From: Hanleya hanleyi
Lineage: Eukaryota > Mollusca > Polyplacophora > Lepidopleurida > Hanleyidae
Reading direction: 5' to 3'
Length of the DNA: 64,000 nucleotides
Assembly: GCA_036873755.1 (NCBI GenBank)
Contig: JAVTVY010037217.1
Span: 1-64,000 of the forward strand
The notes under the pieces are model-generated. The model was given only the letters and a program-made list of their open reading frames with translations. It made no database searches and was not told where the DNA came from. The position numbers and the translations under genes are program-made. Of the stretch, positions 1 through 10,265 are shown piece after piece. How positions within the stretch are numbered: position 1 is the first letter of the stretch; each line of letters begins with the position of its first letter.

Positions 1-570
1 ATCGCGTTAAATTAGAAATGAAAGACGCGATGGCCCCTCTCGGCCATCATACTAAAAAAATATACTCAGCGCCCTGGCAGGAATGGATCCCTATAAAGCT
101 ACATCTTGACATGCAAGGGTTCTGTGTTGGTGATCAAATGTATACAGTACTCCCACATAAATTTGATAGGTCGAAGCTTCTAGGAAATGTACTATTTTTA
201 AGTTTTTTGGTGGCCATTTTCAAAACAATTTCAGAAGATGATCTTCTCAAGGACTCTTGTGGGGGAGATATGTTACTCGTAATATTCATGATGGATGTCA
301 ACCTGCTCACTGGGCTTGAGCCAACACTTTTATTTTCTCTTTCACTCTTTGTCAGTAGGCCTACATAAACATTATGTCAACACAGGCATTGTATAGCAAT
401 CTACATCATGTACACCGACGTATCCCTTACTGTCCAGAAGTGCCACACTTCATGTGAAGTGTGCCTAGAAGTGCCTCTGAAGAGTACACTGAAAAGGCAC
501 TTCAACAACAGAGAAAAATACTGGCACACTTCAAAGGTGCTTCATTAGAAAAAGGCAGTAGGCAAGGGAC
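1..570. other. No supported gene (AT-rich flank)
   Basis: A 116-codon open frame lies at 18-368 on the plus strand, but it shows no domain, no recognisable family and no homologous copy elsewhere in the window, so I do not call it a gene. From about 435 the sequence holds loose repeats of a short cacttca-type motif that lead into the tandem array that follows. Confidence 0.5.
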
Positions 571-840
571 TCCTCAAAGACACTTCATGGGCTTGTCAAT
601 TTCATAACAAAAAATGAGGGACTTCAGTGACACTTCTGAGACTTGGTTTTTGTTCGGCATAATCCAAGGTATTCCTCAAAGACACTTCATGGACTTTGTC
701 AGTTCTTCAGCAAAACTTGGGGGACTTCAGGGACACTTCTAAGACTTAGTTATTGTTCGGCATAATCTAAGGTACTCCTCAAAGACACTTCTTGAACTTT
801 GTCAGTTTTATAGCATATCTTGAGGGACTTCCCCTTACAA
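571..840. repeat. ~102-bp tandem repeat, about 2.6 units
   Basis: Units begin with TCCTCAAAGACACTTC at about 571, 673 and 776, spaced 102-103 bp apart, with scattered substitutions. No open frame runs through the units, so this looks like a noncoding minisatellite. Confidence 0.8.
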
Positions 841-1075
841 AAAATATCTTATAGGATCCTATAAGATTTTGAAAAATCCTATAAGATTCTAAAAAATTAT
901 ATAATATTTTAAAATATCCTATAAGATTCTGAAAAAATCCTATAAGATTCTGAAAAAAATCATATAAGATTTTAAAAAATCTATCCTTTAAGATTCTGAA
1001 AATCCTGAAAAATCATGTAAGATTCTAAAAAATCCTATAAGATTCTGAAATACCAATAGGATTTCTAGATTATTG
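840..1075. repeat. ~20-bp AT-rich minisatellite (ATCCTATAAGATTCTGAAAA)
   Basis: About ten imperfect copies of a 19-22-bp unit of the form ATCCTATAAGATTYTGAAAA stand head to tail. The array contains many TATAAG strings, but it is repetitive and no gene start lies nearby, so I do not read these as promoters. Confidence 0.8.
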
Positions 1076-1472
1076 GAATTTCCCCACAAACTGTTACAGT
1101 AACATAACATTATAAATTAGAACGACATGTATACAAGTTTCAATGGTATTAATTAGCTCTGGGAATATCCCAGCTTAAATTTGGCTGATTTGATTTCACT
1201 CAGTGACATCAAATCTCATTTTAATGAAACCACTAAACATCAGATTTGTACTTCACAGTTCAAAATAGCTGCAACTGTGTAAACTATTCACATGTGGTTA
1301 CTGACATATTACTCAGAACTGTGAACACTTTTTTGGATCATTTAAAGTGATCATGGGTTTCTATTTGAATAAAATAAAGATATTAATAATATCAGTCTCT
1401 CACATATTAGTGTTATCAAAACAGTATCATATTAGATAAGAAATCTTGTTGAATTCAGATTTTATAATCATT
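1076..1472. other. No feature seen (AT-rich)
   Basis: About 400 bp of AT-rich sequence with stops in all frames and no repeat structure that I could detect. Confidence 0.5.
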
Positions 1473-3200
1473 CCAAATCTAAAATTTTATAGTAAAATTG
1501 GACAAAATGGGAAAATATTTTTAGAAGAATCAGTTCTAACATAACATAATGTCAGCAACAGAAAATGCCCATTAAAGAATACTTTATATTATCCTCATCA
1601 TTATTATCACTTGTTTAAATATAATATATATATATAATTTCTGTTTCTGATAGTCTTTTTCCTCTTAACTGTCTCGTCAAAATGGGTGGAGTTATCTGCC
1701 CATGAAAATTTAATTGAACACCGGGGGCGCCACCAGTCGACAACAAACAAAATGACTGACCTCCAACTGCAAAAATCAGATGGATTTGTTCATGTTAAGC
1801 TAGAACTATGGAGGTTTGAAGAACTGTATTGCAGATGGTGATGAGTGCAGCTAGTGATATGGTAAGTAAATAATAAATATAACTATAATTTTTCTGTTTT
1901 TCATAACTTAATAAGCAAAGAACTCATCTGAACAGTGATGTAGACCTGGGAGTATCAGCTATTATTATCAATAAGTTCCTCTTGACATACTTGGCATATT
2001 AAAAAATTAATATTGGCCTCACTGCAGGTTGTAATAATGTACTTCACCTTATAATTGCAGTCAAATTTAATGGGTCATATATAGCATGGCTTTCACAAAG
2101 AAATATCCACATCTCTTGTCTCAGTATCACTTTCAGATCTACCCAGGTTCCTTAGGCAGTGTGGATTGCCATTGTTATGATTGTGTGAATTGTCAGCTTG
2201 GAAACCCCAGGCTTGGGGACCTCATATGAAGATTGGCATGTACCCCTGGAGGAAATCCCCTGAGGGTGAGATATTTTTGTCACAAAACTGCTTGTATACT
2301 TCCTGTTCATGTCAAAAACAGGCGGATCCAAATCTAAAATTTTATAGTAAAATTGGACAAAATGGGAAAATATTTTTAGAAGAATCAGTTCTAACATAAC
2401 ATAATGTCAGCAACAGAAAATGCCCATTAAAGAATACTTTATATTATCCTCATCATTATTATCACTTGTTTAAATATAATATATATATATAATTTCTGTT
2501 TCTGATAGTCTTTTTCCTCTTAACTGTCTCGTCAAAATGGGTGGAGTTATCTGCCCTTGAAAATTTAATTGAACACCGGGGGCGCCACCAGTCGACAACA
2601 AACAAAATGACTGACCTCCAACTGCAAAAATCAGATGGATTTGTTCATGTTAAGCTAGAACTATGGAGGTTTGAAGAACTGTATTGCAGATGGTGATGAG
2701 TGCAGCTAGTGATATGGTAAGTAAATAATAAATATAACTATAATTTTTCTGTTTTTCATAACTTAATAAGCAAAGAACTCATCTGAACAGTGATGTAGAC
2801 CTGGGAGTATCAGCTATTATTATCAATAAGTTCCTCTTGACATACTTGGCATATTAAAAAATTAATATTGGCCTCAAGAATATTGCTATATGGACTGCAG
2901 GTTGTAATAATGTACTTCACCTTATAATTGCAGTCAAATTTAATGGGTCATATATAGCATGGCTTTCACAAAGAAATATCCACATCTCTTGTCTCAATAT
3001 CACTTTCAGATCTACCCAGGTTCCTTAGGCAGTGTGGATTGCCATTGTTATGATTGTGTGAATTGTCAGCTTGGAAACCCCAGGCTTGGGGACCTCATAT
3101 GAAGATTGGCATGTACCCCTGGAGGAAATCCCCTGAGGGTGAGATATTTTTATCACAAAACTGCTTGTATACTTCCTGTTCATGTCAAAAACAGGCGGAT
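1473..3200. repeat. Tandem duplication of an ~855-bp unit
   Basis: Copy 1 (1,473-2,327) and copy 2 (2,328-3,200) are nearly identical. Copy 2 carries an extra 18 bp at about 2,876-2,893, and a few point differences exist. Both copies include a dinucleotide TA tract and a GT/AG-looking stretch (ATGGTAAGTAAATAA), but no long open frame. The near identity implies a recent duplication. The open frames of 70-80 codons across the copy junction are chance products of it. Confidence 0.9.
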
Positions 3201-3967
3201 TTAACTGGTAGGCGTAGCGCTAAATAAATTATCTTATTGTTTTGAACTGTTTATTGACTTATAAATAAAGACAGAAGACAAAGGGACAATGCACCATAAC
3301 CCCAGGCCCGTACAGCCAATCAGCTAAAGACTACCGACGTAACCTCAACGTAACCCGCCATTTTCGAGTCATGTGCTGCCCTACTTGTTCAAAATTACAG
3401 ATCTACAACGCCTCTTGGGTGATACGAAAGTTATTCATACCTATATATTGTGTAAGCCCAGGCAATATCTATTTCCGAAGTGGAATGAAAAGCTGTAATT
3501 TATAAGATTTCTCCAGTCTGTTCTCCGCCGGATGAAGGCCAAACAGAATCCGATAAAGTACCGGATATCGCTCCGCGATAATGGAGACACACGATTCGCA
3601 AGCCATGTTATGGATGGAGAAGTGTACGAAAATGAGTTTTTTGGTTGATTTGTTTGTTTTTTTTTTTTTTTCGCAATTTTAGAACGGTTGAAAACTGAAA
3701 TAATTATGGAATGTTTCCGCTCTTTTGAACCTCTCAAACACTCTAGAATGCGTTAAATGGATTCTCATTTTTTTCCGGGGGGGGGGGCATGCCCTAGCAG
3801 GGCGCGCTTTTACCTGACTGGGCAACGACCTCCCCCCTAACCCCCCCCCCCGAACAAAATCCTGCATACGGGCCTGAACCCAGAAGTTTTCGCGGGTATA
3901 TTGAATTAAGACAATATATTTGAGTCAATTTTAAGAGCAGGGGGCCCTTCGAATACATTGCTTTGGA
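3201..3967. other. No gene; opposed G and C homopolymer tracts
   Basis: No supported coding sequence. A run of about 11 G at about 3,777-3,787 faces a run of C at about 3,840-3,851, so the strand could fold into a short G:C hairpin or form a G-rich structure. A poly-T tract lies at about 3,658-3,672. Confidence 0.5.
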
Positions 3968-4325
3968 CATGATCCGGTCAAGTTCACAAGACGAGGAAAA
4001 TGTAAATACTACTTCGACACATATCTGCTCAGAAAATATATTCCATGCAGTATGCGAATACATGAAAATAGTAACGAACGCCGACTTCACGCGATTATGA
4101 GAGTGTTGAAAATTGGGGTCTTCATAACCCAGAACCTGAACCTGTCCAACCAGAGTGGAACGAGATTTGTAACCCCTGCTCACCGAATGCAAATATTAGC
4201 ACATGTTACATGCGCTACATGTCTTAGTATTCGCATACTGCATGAAATATATTTTCAGAGCAGACATGTGTCGAAGTAGTGTTTACATTATTTTCGTCTT
4301 GTGATCTTTTAAAACCGGATCCTAT
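3968..4325. repeat. Inverted repeat, ~95-bp arms
   Basis: The segment 3,968-4,062 recurs as its reverse complement at about 4,227-4,325, with roughly 165 bp between. Arms share strings such as TTCGACACA/TGTGTCGAA and the CATGCAGTATGCGAATA block. Open frames on both strands are mirror images caused by the fold. It is probably a decayed foldback MITE; no clear target duplication is seen. Confidence 0.75.
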
Positions 4326-4676
4326 CCAATGCAAGGTATTCTTGGCCATCCCTGCCCCTCGAATAACAATCTTATGGAGTCCTGGAATCACGGACGGACT
4401 CACAGAGCCACGAATGCATGGCGTCACACATGTCAGCTACAGTAGTCTATTTTTCCAAAACAACATAGAACATTTTTTGTCGTAATGACGTCTTGGCTAG
4501 TGAAGCGCCAGTATGGCCAGGGGCAGTCCTGATTGGCCAGTGAACAGTTGGCTGAAGACGCTCCCAATAGCACGTCGTTGCACAACGTCTTGTACACTGC
4601 AAATACGAGCGTTAAATTAATACCTTCTGGATGACACTCAATCATGGAAAGCCCTAAGTGTCATAACTTCTGATTT

Positions 4677-4925
4677 CCCACACGTGGTAATTCTATTTTC
4701 CACGTGTGGTTATTCCAATGGTTTGACTGGTAATCGCCACGTGTGGATCTTTCGACCAATTACTCAACCTGGAAATTATTTGCCACGTGTGGAAAATAGC
4801 CACCAGTGATAGAACTGGGAATACCACGTATGGAAATTTATCACGCGTGGTATTTTATCATCCAATCATTGAATTCGGAAATACGACGCATGGTAAATAA
4901 TTTCCACACGTGGCATTCCCAGTTA
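4677..4925. repeat. Array of CACGTG-type palindromic motifs
   Basis: At least seven copies of CCACGTGTGG or close variants (CACGTGG, CACGTATGG, CACGCGTGG, CACACGTGG) occur in about 250 bp, at uneven spacing and in both orientations. Each is a near-palindrome around an E-box. No gene is adjacent, so whether this is regulatory or the subterminal repeat of a small transposon is open. Confidence 0.6.
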
Positions 4926-5640
4926 TCTCCGCGTCGAAATTTTATTTTACTCAGCCAATGAATGAGAGCGTCACAAAGCCGATGAATGAGAGCGTCACAA
5001 AGGAAGGTGGGAAATGGCGGAAATCGACAGTTTGCGACGACATTGCAGGCTTCTCAAACATGCTTCAGAAATGAGAGGCAAGCGAATGTACCATTTGCAC
5101 TCTTGTATAATCAAATCGTACAGTTTTGACAAGATTTTTTCTTGGATCTTGGGCGGAGGTATTTACCCCAGAAAGTATGTCCATTTGCAGTAAAAGAATG
5201 ATTTCTTTCAAATATCCACTGAATAAACTGTACCGGTTGGGGAAAATGTTACGTTTCAAATTTCTGAATGATAATATTACTTTCCAAAGTCAAATCTAAG
5301 CTTATACGAACAATATTCTTCGTCTCATGAATTCAGTCACTTCTCCATATAATTGTATTTCAGTTCCCTTCACAGCCATTTGTATCAGTCAGGCTATGGG
5401 GTGATTCCAATCCATGATTTCTTGGTTTTTCATAATCTGAGATGTTTACCATCTCCCTAAGTATAATGCGTGGCGTGTCCGACTCCCCCTACTCCTCCTC
5501 CTCCTCCTCCTCCTACTCCGCTTTACTTGTTATACTATTGAAGAAGCCGTCCAGGGAGGCAAGAGATATGTGGATTTCACTTCTTAATTCGTGGCGTGTC
5601 CTCCTCCTCCTCCTCCTCCTACTTCATGAGATCCCTTGGT
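4926..5640. other. No gene; short duplication and CTC microsatellite
   Basis: A 24-bp unit (AATGAATGAGAGCGTCAC form) is duplicated at about 4,960-5,005. CTC trinucleotide tracts occur at about 5,486-5,515 and 5,600-5,625. Open frames over the CTC tract translate to serine or leucine runs and are not credible genes. Confidence 0.5.
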
Positions 5641-5900
5641 CACCCTACAGTAGAATGGGTCGACTGCGCACGCGTGATGAGTAGTATAGAAAGGGCACAG
5701 TGGGTCGCGTAGGTGTGGCACGGGATATGGTGGGGCGAGAGACCTTGGGTTTTCACTACCTGAGATTCCATGGGCCAGGCTTGCACCCTACAGTAGAATG
5801 GCTCGACTGCACATGCGCGATGAGTAGTATAGAAAGGGCACGCGATCTCCCTATTTTATTTAATCACTGCGGCTCCTTTGGGTGTTCCTGCCTGGCTGGT
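5641..5900. repeat. Two direct copies of a Polinton-end-like sequence
   Basis: A block of about 60 bp ending in AGTAGTATAGAAAGGGCAC occurs with that string at 5,680 and again at 5,823, 143 bp apart. The string resembles the first bases of the elements at 20,450, 46,663 and 61,162 (AGTAGTATATA...). I read the pair as decayed element ends. The alternative is a chance minisatellite. Confidence 0.45.
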
Positions 5901-6612
5901 TCTGATTAACGTCATGTGGTAGGGATATTCATGTCCGTTCAAACACCTGGCTAACCTATAGATATAGAATATATGAGGGTCGGCTCAGATCCCCTGGGGT
6001 GGGGACATGCCCCTGAGGGCAGTGGGTGGGTTCAACGAAAGCTCGTTATTGTAATAACTGATTATGTGTACGGTATTGTGCTTGTATATATGTGTCTATA
6101 GCCACTGAGTCGTGGTGCTCAGTAGTAGGAAGACAGCAAAGTCTGTCTCGTTTGGGAGGCTGAGGCGTTGCCATGGTGGCGTGACGTCACGATGACGACA
6201 CATCCGGTCACGTGACCTCCGGCTCGCCATTTTCTTTTCAGGATTCCTGTAAAAACCAAGAGCTGTTCTATCTGATTATTTTACTGATCGCAAAATGTAT
6301 ATTTATCTCGAAAACAGTTATTCAATGTATTTCAAAACGCCAGTTTCACAAAGTTTGAAGGCAGCTTTTTGACAAATTACCCTAGAACTATACGTTGCGG
6401 AAATATATATCGGGGAGTAGCGATTGATATAAATTCGCACAGTTAGACGGCTGCCATGTTCGTTCACTGTGGCAACAGATGACCTCGTGTCAACTCCGTC
6501 CGTGAGACTCTTACAACGCTAAATGGAGAGGCGCGACGCAGAACGTAATGAATGCCTGGTAGAGCTTGGATGGGAGGGTTCTCGAGGCCATGCGTTGAAA
6601 TTTTGTTGAAAA
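5901..6612. other. No gene; CRE/E-box-containing GC-richer stretch
   Basis: No supported coding sequence. Around 6,180-6,235 there are GTGACGTCAC, TCACGTGACC and a GCCATTTTC block, which resemble CREB/ATF and E-box sites, but no gene start follows. Confidence 0.4.
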
Positions 6613-7310
6613 GTGACTGTGCGCATGCGCACTGGAAAAGTAGCGCTGGGGTGGACGTTTTGGGGCCTAGATGGACCCCTAGTGGTCCGATTGGGTCGTG
6701 TGAGATATCAGTGTGAAGCATTCGTGGGGGAGCGTCCCACTGGATGGGTGTGGGGTGGAACTAACGTAATTCTGCGCATGCCCAGACCGGGAATTGTGGG
6801 AAAAGGCGATGGGAAGGGACGCCTTGGGGTCGAGGTGGACTCATAGCGGGCATTTTATGGGTGCGTGGGGCGGGGGGATGTTTGAGGGACCATTCTTGAT
6901 CCGAATGGACCGTGTGGGGTGTCAGCTTGAAGCGGTCGTAGTGTAGACGACGACTTGAGGGATGTCCACGTCATCTGTGACGTCATCGCCCTTAGTAGAA
7001 GAGAAAGCAGAAACGCAGTATATTTGCTCTGTGACCTTTGTGGAGACTTACAGTAACGCCCTGTCTGAACGCTTTAACGCCTTATCGTAACGCCCTAACG
7101 TCCTATCTTAACGCCTTAGCGTCTTATCCTAACGCCGTAGTATACCAGTGTTTTATCTTTTGTGCGAGATTGTACCAGGGGTGTAGACCACGACTTGAGG
7201 GATGTCCACGTCATCTGTGACATCATTGGAGACGTCATCAGTAGGAGTGGTAGCCAAAGTGGGCATTTTGGGGGTGTGAAGGAAGGAGTTTCGGGTAGAT
7301 AAGGGCCTTG
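6613..7310. repeat. Polinton subterminal-type repeat units
   Basis: Units of about 150-165 bp begin with a TGCGCATGCGC site and contain ACGTTTTGGGG, GGTCCGAT and GAAGCATTCGTG blocks, as in the array at 20.7-21.9 kb. From about 6,930 they change to the unit type found at 29.7-30.4 kb, with GACTTGAGGGATGTCCACG followed by CATCTGTGACGTCATC. Between them, 7,047-7,140 is a run of AACGCC/AACGCCTTA motifs. No gene. Confidence 0.7.
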
Positions 7311-7504
7311 TTCCATCCGGTTGCCTGGTAAATTTACCTTAGCGTACGCGAGGAGAAGGAGGAGGAGGAGGATGAAGAAAAGAGGAGAAGGGGAATTTTC
7401 TGGGGAAACCCCTGTTTTATTTATAGATCACTCGGGAGTAGTAGAGAAAGGGGAGTTTCGGAGGTGCAAAGGAGCCTTGTTCGAACTGGCTACCTGGTAG
7501 AATT

Positions 7505-7885
7505 ACCTGTGTGTGTGTGATGTTGGTGGTGTGGTGTGTGTGTTTGTGGTGGTGGTGTGTGTGTGTGGTGGTAGTTCTGTGTGGTGGTGCTGGTGGTGGT
7601 GTGTTTGTGGTGGTGGTGATGTGTGTGTTTGTGGTGGTGATGGTGGTGGTCGCCGTGGTGGTGGTGGTGTCTGTACATGTATGGGTTAACACGTGTCCCT
7701 CATCAGTCCATGAGTGAGTGAGAGTGAGTGAGTGAGTGAGTGAGGCGTTTTGAGTGAGTGAGTGAGTGAGTGAGGCGTTGTGAGTAAATGAGTGAGTGAG
7801 TCGTACCCAACGCCCGTTTTAACGCAAGGATGCACTCACGATGGCGAGTGAGTGAGAGTAAGTGAGTGAGTGAGTGAGTGGTCAT
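7505..7885. repeat. (GTG)n-rich and (GAGT)n simple repeats
   Basis: About 7,505-7,680 is a compound GTGGTG/GTGT repeat, and 7,706-7,880 is a GAGT/GAGTGAGT array broken by a short AACGCC-containing spacer. Open frames across them are artefacts of the repeats (histidine, threonine and valine runs). Confidence 0.9.
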
Positions 7886-7980
7886 ATAAGGTCGTTTGTA
7901 CACCATTAGTCTCAGTCTGTGCCCATCCCTTGCGTCTTAACGCCAAGATGTAGACAGATGAGAGAGCAACAACAACAAGG

Positions 7981-8200
7981 ATGACAGGTCAATCATTTTA
8001 TTATCCCCTCCAGTACATTATATCCACGCTGGGTGAGCCACGTACGGTATGCTTACAATTCTCGTAGGCTCTTGTCCAATCAGAATCAGAAAGGATGACA
8101 GGTCAATCATTTTATTATCCCCTCCAGTACATCATACCCACGCTGGGAGAGCCGGGTTAGGTATGTTTACAATTCTCATAGGCTCTTCTCCAATCAGAAT
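7981..8200 (-). terminator. Shared 3' hairpin + AATAAA module, duplicated
   Basis: On the minus strand two copies of the 3' module stand in tandem about 112 bp apart. Each has a TACCCA-type hairpin and then AATAAA (complements at 8,111-8,116 and 7,997-8,002). The outer copy is followed by TTG repeats. Inverted CCAAT boxes (CCAATCAGAA) sit just upstream, at about 8,190 and 8,078. The inner copy serves the zinc-finger gene of this arm; the outer one is a more diverged duplicate. Confidence 0.65.
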
Positions 8201-8245
8201 CCGTCGTTTGAGAAAGTTCAATTTTCGGCCATTTATCCGTTTGTC

Positions 8246-8740
8246 CTAAGCGTCTTCAGGCAGTCCAGGATACTGGAGCTCCTAGCTCTTGCTTCTCCCA
8301 TTTGTAGGCAAGGAAAAGACATGAATGGGCTCCCCGACCCTGGGATCAATCTCCATCGGCTCTTCAATTCGGGGTGGTGGATCGACCGCCGAGGGTTCTT
8401 CCATTCGAGGATGCAGGGACGGGAGATGAAAAGGCTCCTCAACACTGGGATCAACCTCCATCGGCTCTTCAATTCGGGGCGGCGGGTCGAACTCCATGGG
8501 TTCTTCCATTCGAGGATGCATTTCTATGGGAACTGAAATATCCGGTCTCGGGAGTGGCGAACGTGATCCGTGTATGACACATTGGTGACGTCTCAATTGA
8601 CTGGGATGCTTAAAGAATATATCACACTCTGCACATGTATGCGTGGATACTTCATGGCGTGCACGTGTGTGATGACGTAAACTGTCCATGCGATGAAAGG
8701 ACATCGTTCAAACAAGTCGTACACCTGAGCATCGTGGTAG
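8246..8740 (-). pseudogene. C2H2 zinc-finger protein, left copy (broken)
   Basis: The open frame from 8,704 gives 140 residues: the end of one finger, a full C2H2 finger (CAEC...HQCVIH), then an acidic, proline-rich tail built of repeated RMEEP/RIEEP and DPPP units. The first finger starts further upstream (cysteine pair near 8,735) but is one base out of frame, and the right-arm copy has the same break, so that lesion is older than the palindrome. A TAG at 8,282-8,284 cuts the frame 11 codons before the C-terminus seen in the right arm; the sequence after it still reads YPGLPEDA and stops at 8,246. A nucleic-acid-binding regulator is inferred. Neither target nor partner can be read from sequence. 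Confidence 0.65.
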
Positions 8741-8749
8741 AGTTCTGCT

Positions 8750-9075
8750 GAATTGAACGCCAACTGTGCACGTCTTCAGGTTACGCTTGCTTTTATGGAC
8801 AGAAACGCCCGCCAACGCCTAGCTTAACGCTTCAACGCTCTGGTGAAATAGCTCAGAAGCTCTGATTTTCTCGATATTCCATGGAATTGCCAGTAATTCA
8901 TCGAAATGCACTGACGCCCGTCAACGCCCGTTGTTACGGCTTACCGCTCGTCTTAACGCCTTAAAGCCCTATCTTTACGCCTTAACGCCCGTCCCAACGC
9001 CTTCACGCCCTATCTCAACGCCTTAATGGTTTATCGCAACGCCTTAACGCCCCATCGTAACGCCTGTACGCATTG
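8750..9075. repeat. AACGCC-motif array
   Basis: More than fifteen AACGCC or AACGCCY motifs occur at 10-25-bp spacing, in phrases such as CGTCTTAACGCCTTAA. The same phrases appear at 7,047-7,140, 30,436-30,595 and, inverted, at 37,960-38,130, always beside a zinc-finger arm. Confidence 0.75.
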
Positions 9076-9109
9076 TCAACTATCTAATCACACGCACATA
9101 TTCTGACCA

Positions 9110-9525
9110 TTGGCCTTGATGAAAGTGACGTCATCACTGGAAATCACCGGAAGTGATGTCATCGCGCGCATAAGAGCTCCGAGCTCTTGGAATCGGAGCT
9201 CTAGGTGCTCGGAGCTCGGAAGTGACGTCATCACTCGCACGCGCACGCACCTGTGGTGCCCCCTGTCTCCTATAGCCCGTAGGTGCACCACATGTGCGTG
9301 CGCATGCGTGGGATGACATCACTTCCGAGCTCCGTGCTCCAAGAGCTCCGTGCTCCAAGAGCCTGTGGTGCACCCTGTCTCCTATAGCCCGTAGGTGCAT
9401 CACATGTGCGTGCGCATGCGTGGGATGACATCACTTCCGAGCTCCGTGCTCCAAAAGCTCCGACTCCAAGCGGTCGGAGCTCTTGTGCGCGCGATAACGT
9501 CACTTCCGGCGATGTCCAGTGATGA
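9110..9525. repeat. ~123-bp tandem units rich in GAGCTC and CRE-like sites
   Basis: The phrase CTCCTATAGCCCGTAGGTGCA appears at about 9,268 and 9,380, within repeated units that also carry TGCGCATGCGTGGGATGACATCACTTCC and GAGCTCC strings. Half-sites are arranged in both orientations, so open frames occur on both strands. None is a credible gene. Confidence 0.7.
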
Positions 9526-9539
9526 CGTGTACGAGTAAC

Positions 9540-10016
9540 GTGTACGACTTGTTCGAACGAAGCCCTTTCATCGCCTGGAGAGTTTACGTCGTCACCCGCG
9601 TGCACGCCATGAAGTATCCACGCATAATGTGCAGAGTGTGATATAGTCTTTAAGCATCTCAGTCAATTGAGACGTCACCAAAGTGTCATACACGGATCAC
9701 GCTCGCCACTCTCAAGACCGGATATTTCAGTTCCCATGGAAATGCATCCGCAAATGGAAGAACCTATAGAGATCGATCCGCCGCCCTGAAATGAAGGGCC
9801 GATGGGATTGATTCCAGTGTCGAGAAGCCTTTCCATCTCCCTTCCCTGCATCCTCGAATGGAAGAACCCTTGGCGGTCGATCCACCGCCCCGAATTGAAG
9901 AGCCGATGGAGATTGATCCCAGTGTCGGGGAGCCCTTTCATCTCTTTTCCCTGCCTACCAATGGGAGAAGTAAGAGCTCGGAGTTCCAGTATCCTGGACT
10001 GCCCGAAGACGCTTAG
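9540..10016 (+). pseudogene. C2H2 zinc-finger protein, right copy (broken)
   Basis: This is the mirror copy of the gene at 8,246-8,740. The start of the first finger (cysteine pair near 9,550) has the same one-base frame offset as the left copy. The proline/glutamate-rich tail is interrupted by a TGA at about 9,787, and stops affect further repeats. The last codons read on to YPGLPEDA and TAG at about 10,016 without the extra stop found on the left. So the two arms have decayed independently since the inversion. Not expected to make a full protein. Confidence 0.6.
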
Positions 10017-10090
10017 GACAAACGGATAAATGGCCGAAAATTGAACTTTCTCAAACGACGGATTCTGATTGGACAATAGCCTACGAAAAT

Positions 10091-10190
10091 TGTAAACATA
10101 CCCAACGCGGCTCCCCCAGGGTGGGTATGATGTACTGGAGGGGATAATAAAATGATTGACCTGTCATCCTTGTTGTTGTTGTTCTCTCAT
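10091..10190 (+). terminator. Shared 3' module (hairpin, AATAAA, TTG repeats)
   Basis: After the zinc-finger stop come an ATTGG box (about 10,069), TGTAAACA (10,091), a hairpin with TACCCA...TGGGTA stem ends (10,099-10,127), AATAAA at 10,146-10,151, and a (TTG)n tract at about 10,171-10,182. The order fits an animal cleavage/polyadenylation site with a GU-rich downstream element. Confidence 0.7.
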
Positions 10191-10265
10191 CTGCCTACAT
10201 CATGGCGTTAAGACGCAAGGGGTGGACACAGACTGAGGCTAATGGTGTACGACCTTATATGACCA

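Larger units (their letters stand above)
7865..10265. mobile_element. Palindromic module with divergent zinc-finger genes
   Basis: The left arm (about 7,865-8,740) is the reverse complement of the right arm (about 9,530-10,265). Each arm contains a broken C2H2 zinc-finger gene whose 5' end faces the centre, followed outward by the shared 3' hairpin/AATAAA/TTG-repeat module. The centre (8,741-9,529) is non-homologous repeat DNA. The layout mirrors the larger structure at 28.5-40.5 kb, so I infer both derive from ends of Polinton-like elements. The right arm stops where the LINE begins at about 10,266. No target duplication was found. Confidence 0.65.

Noticed and set aside
18..368. 116-codon open frame at the left edge
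   Set aside because: No recognisable domain, no second copy and AT-rich context; length alone is not enough.
7417..7717. His/Thr/Val-repeat open frames
   Set aside because: Generated by the GTG/GT microsatellite on opposite strands; no start context or conservation.
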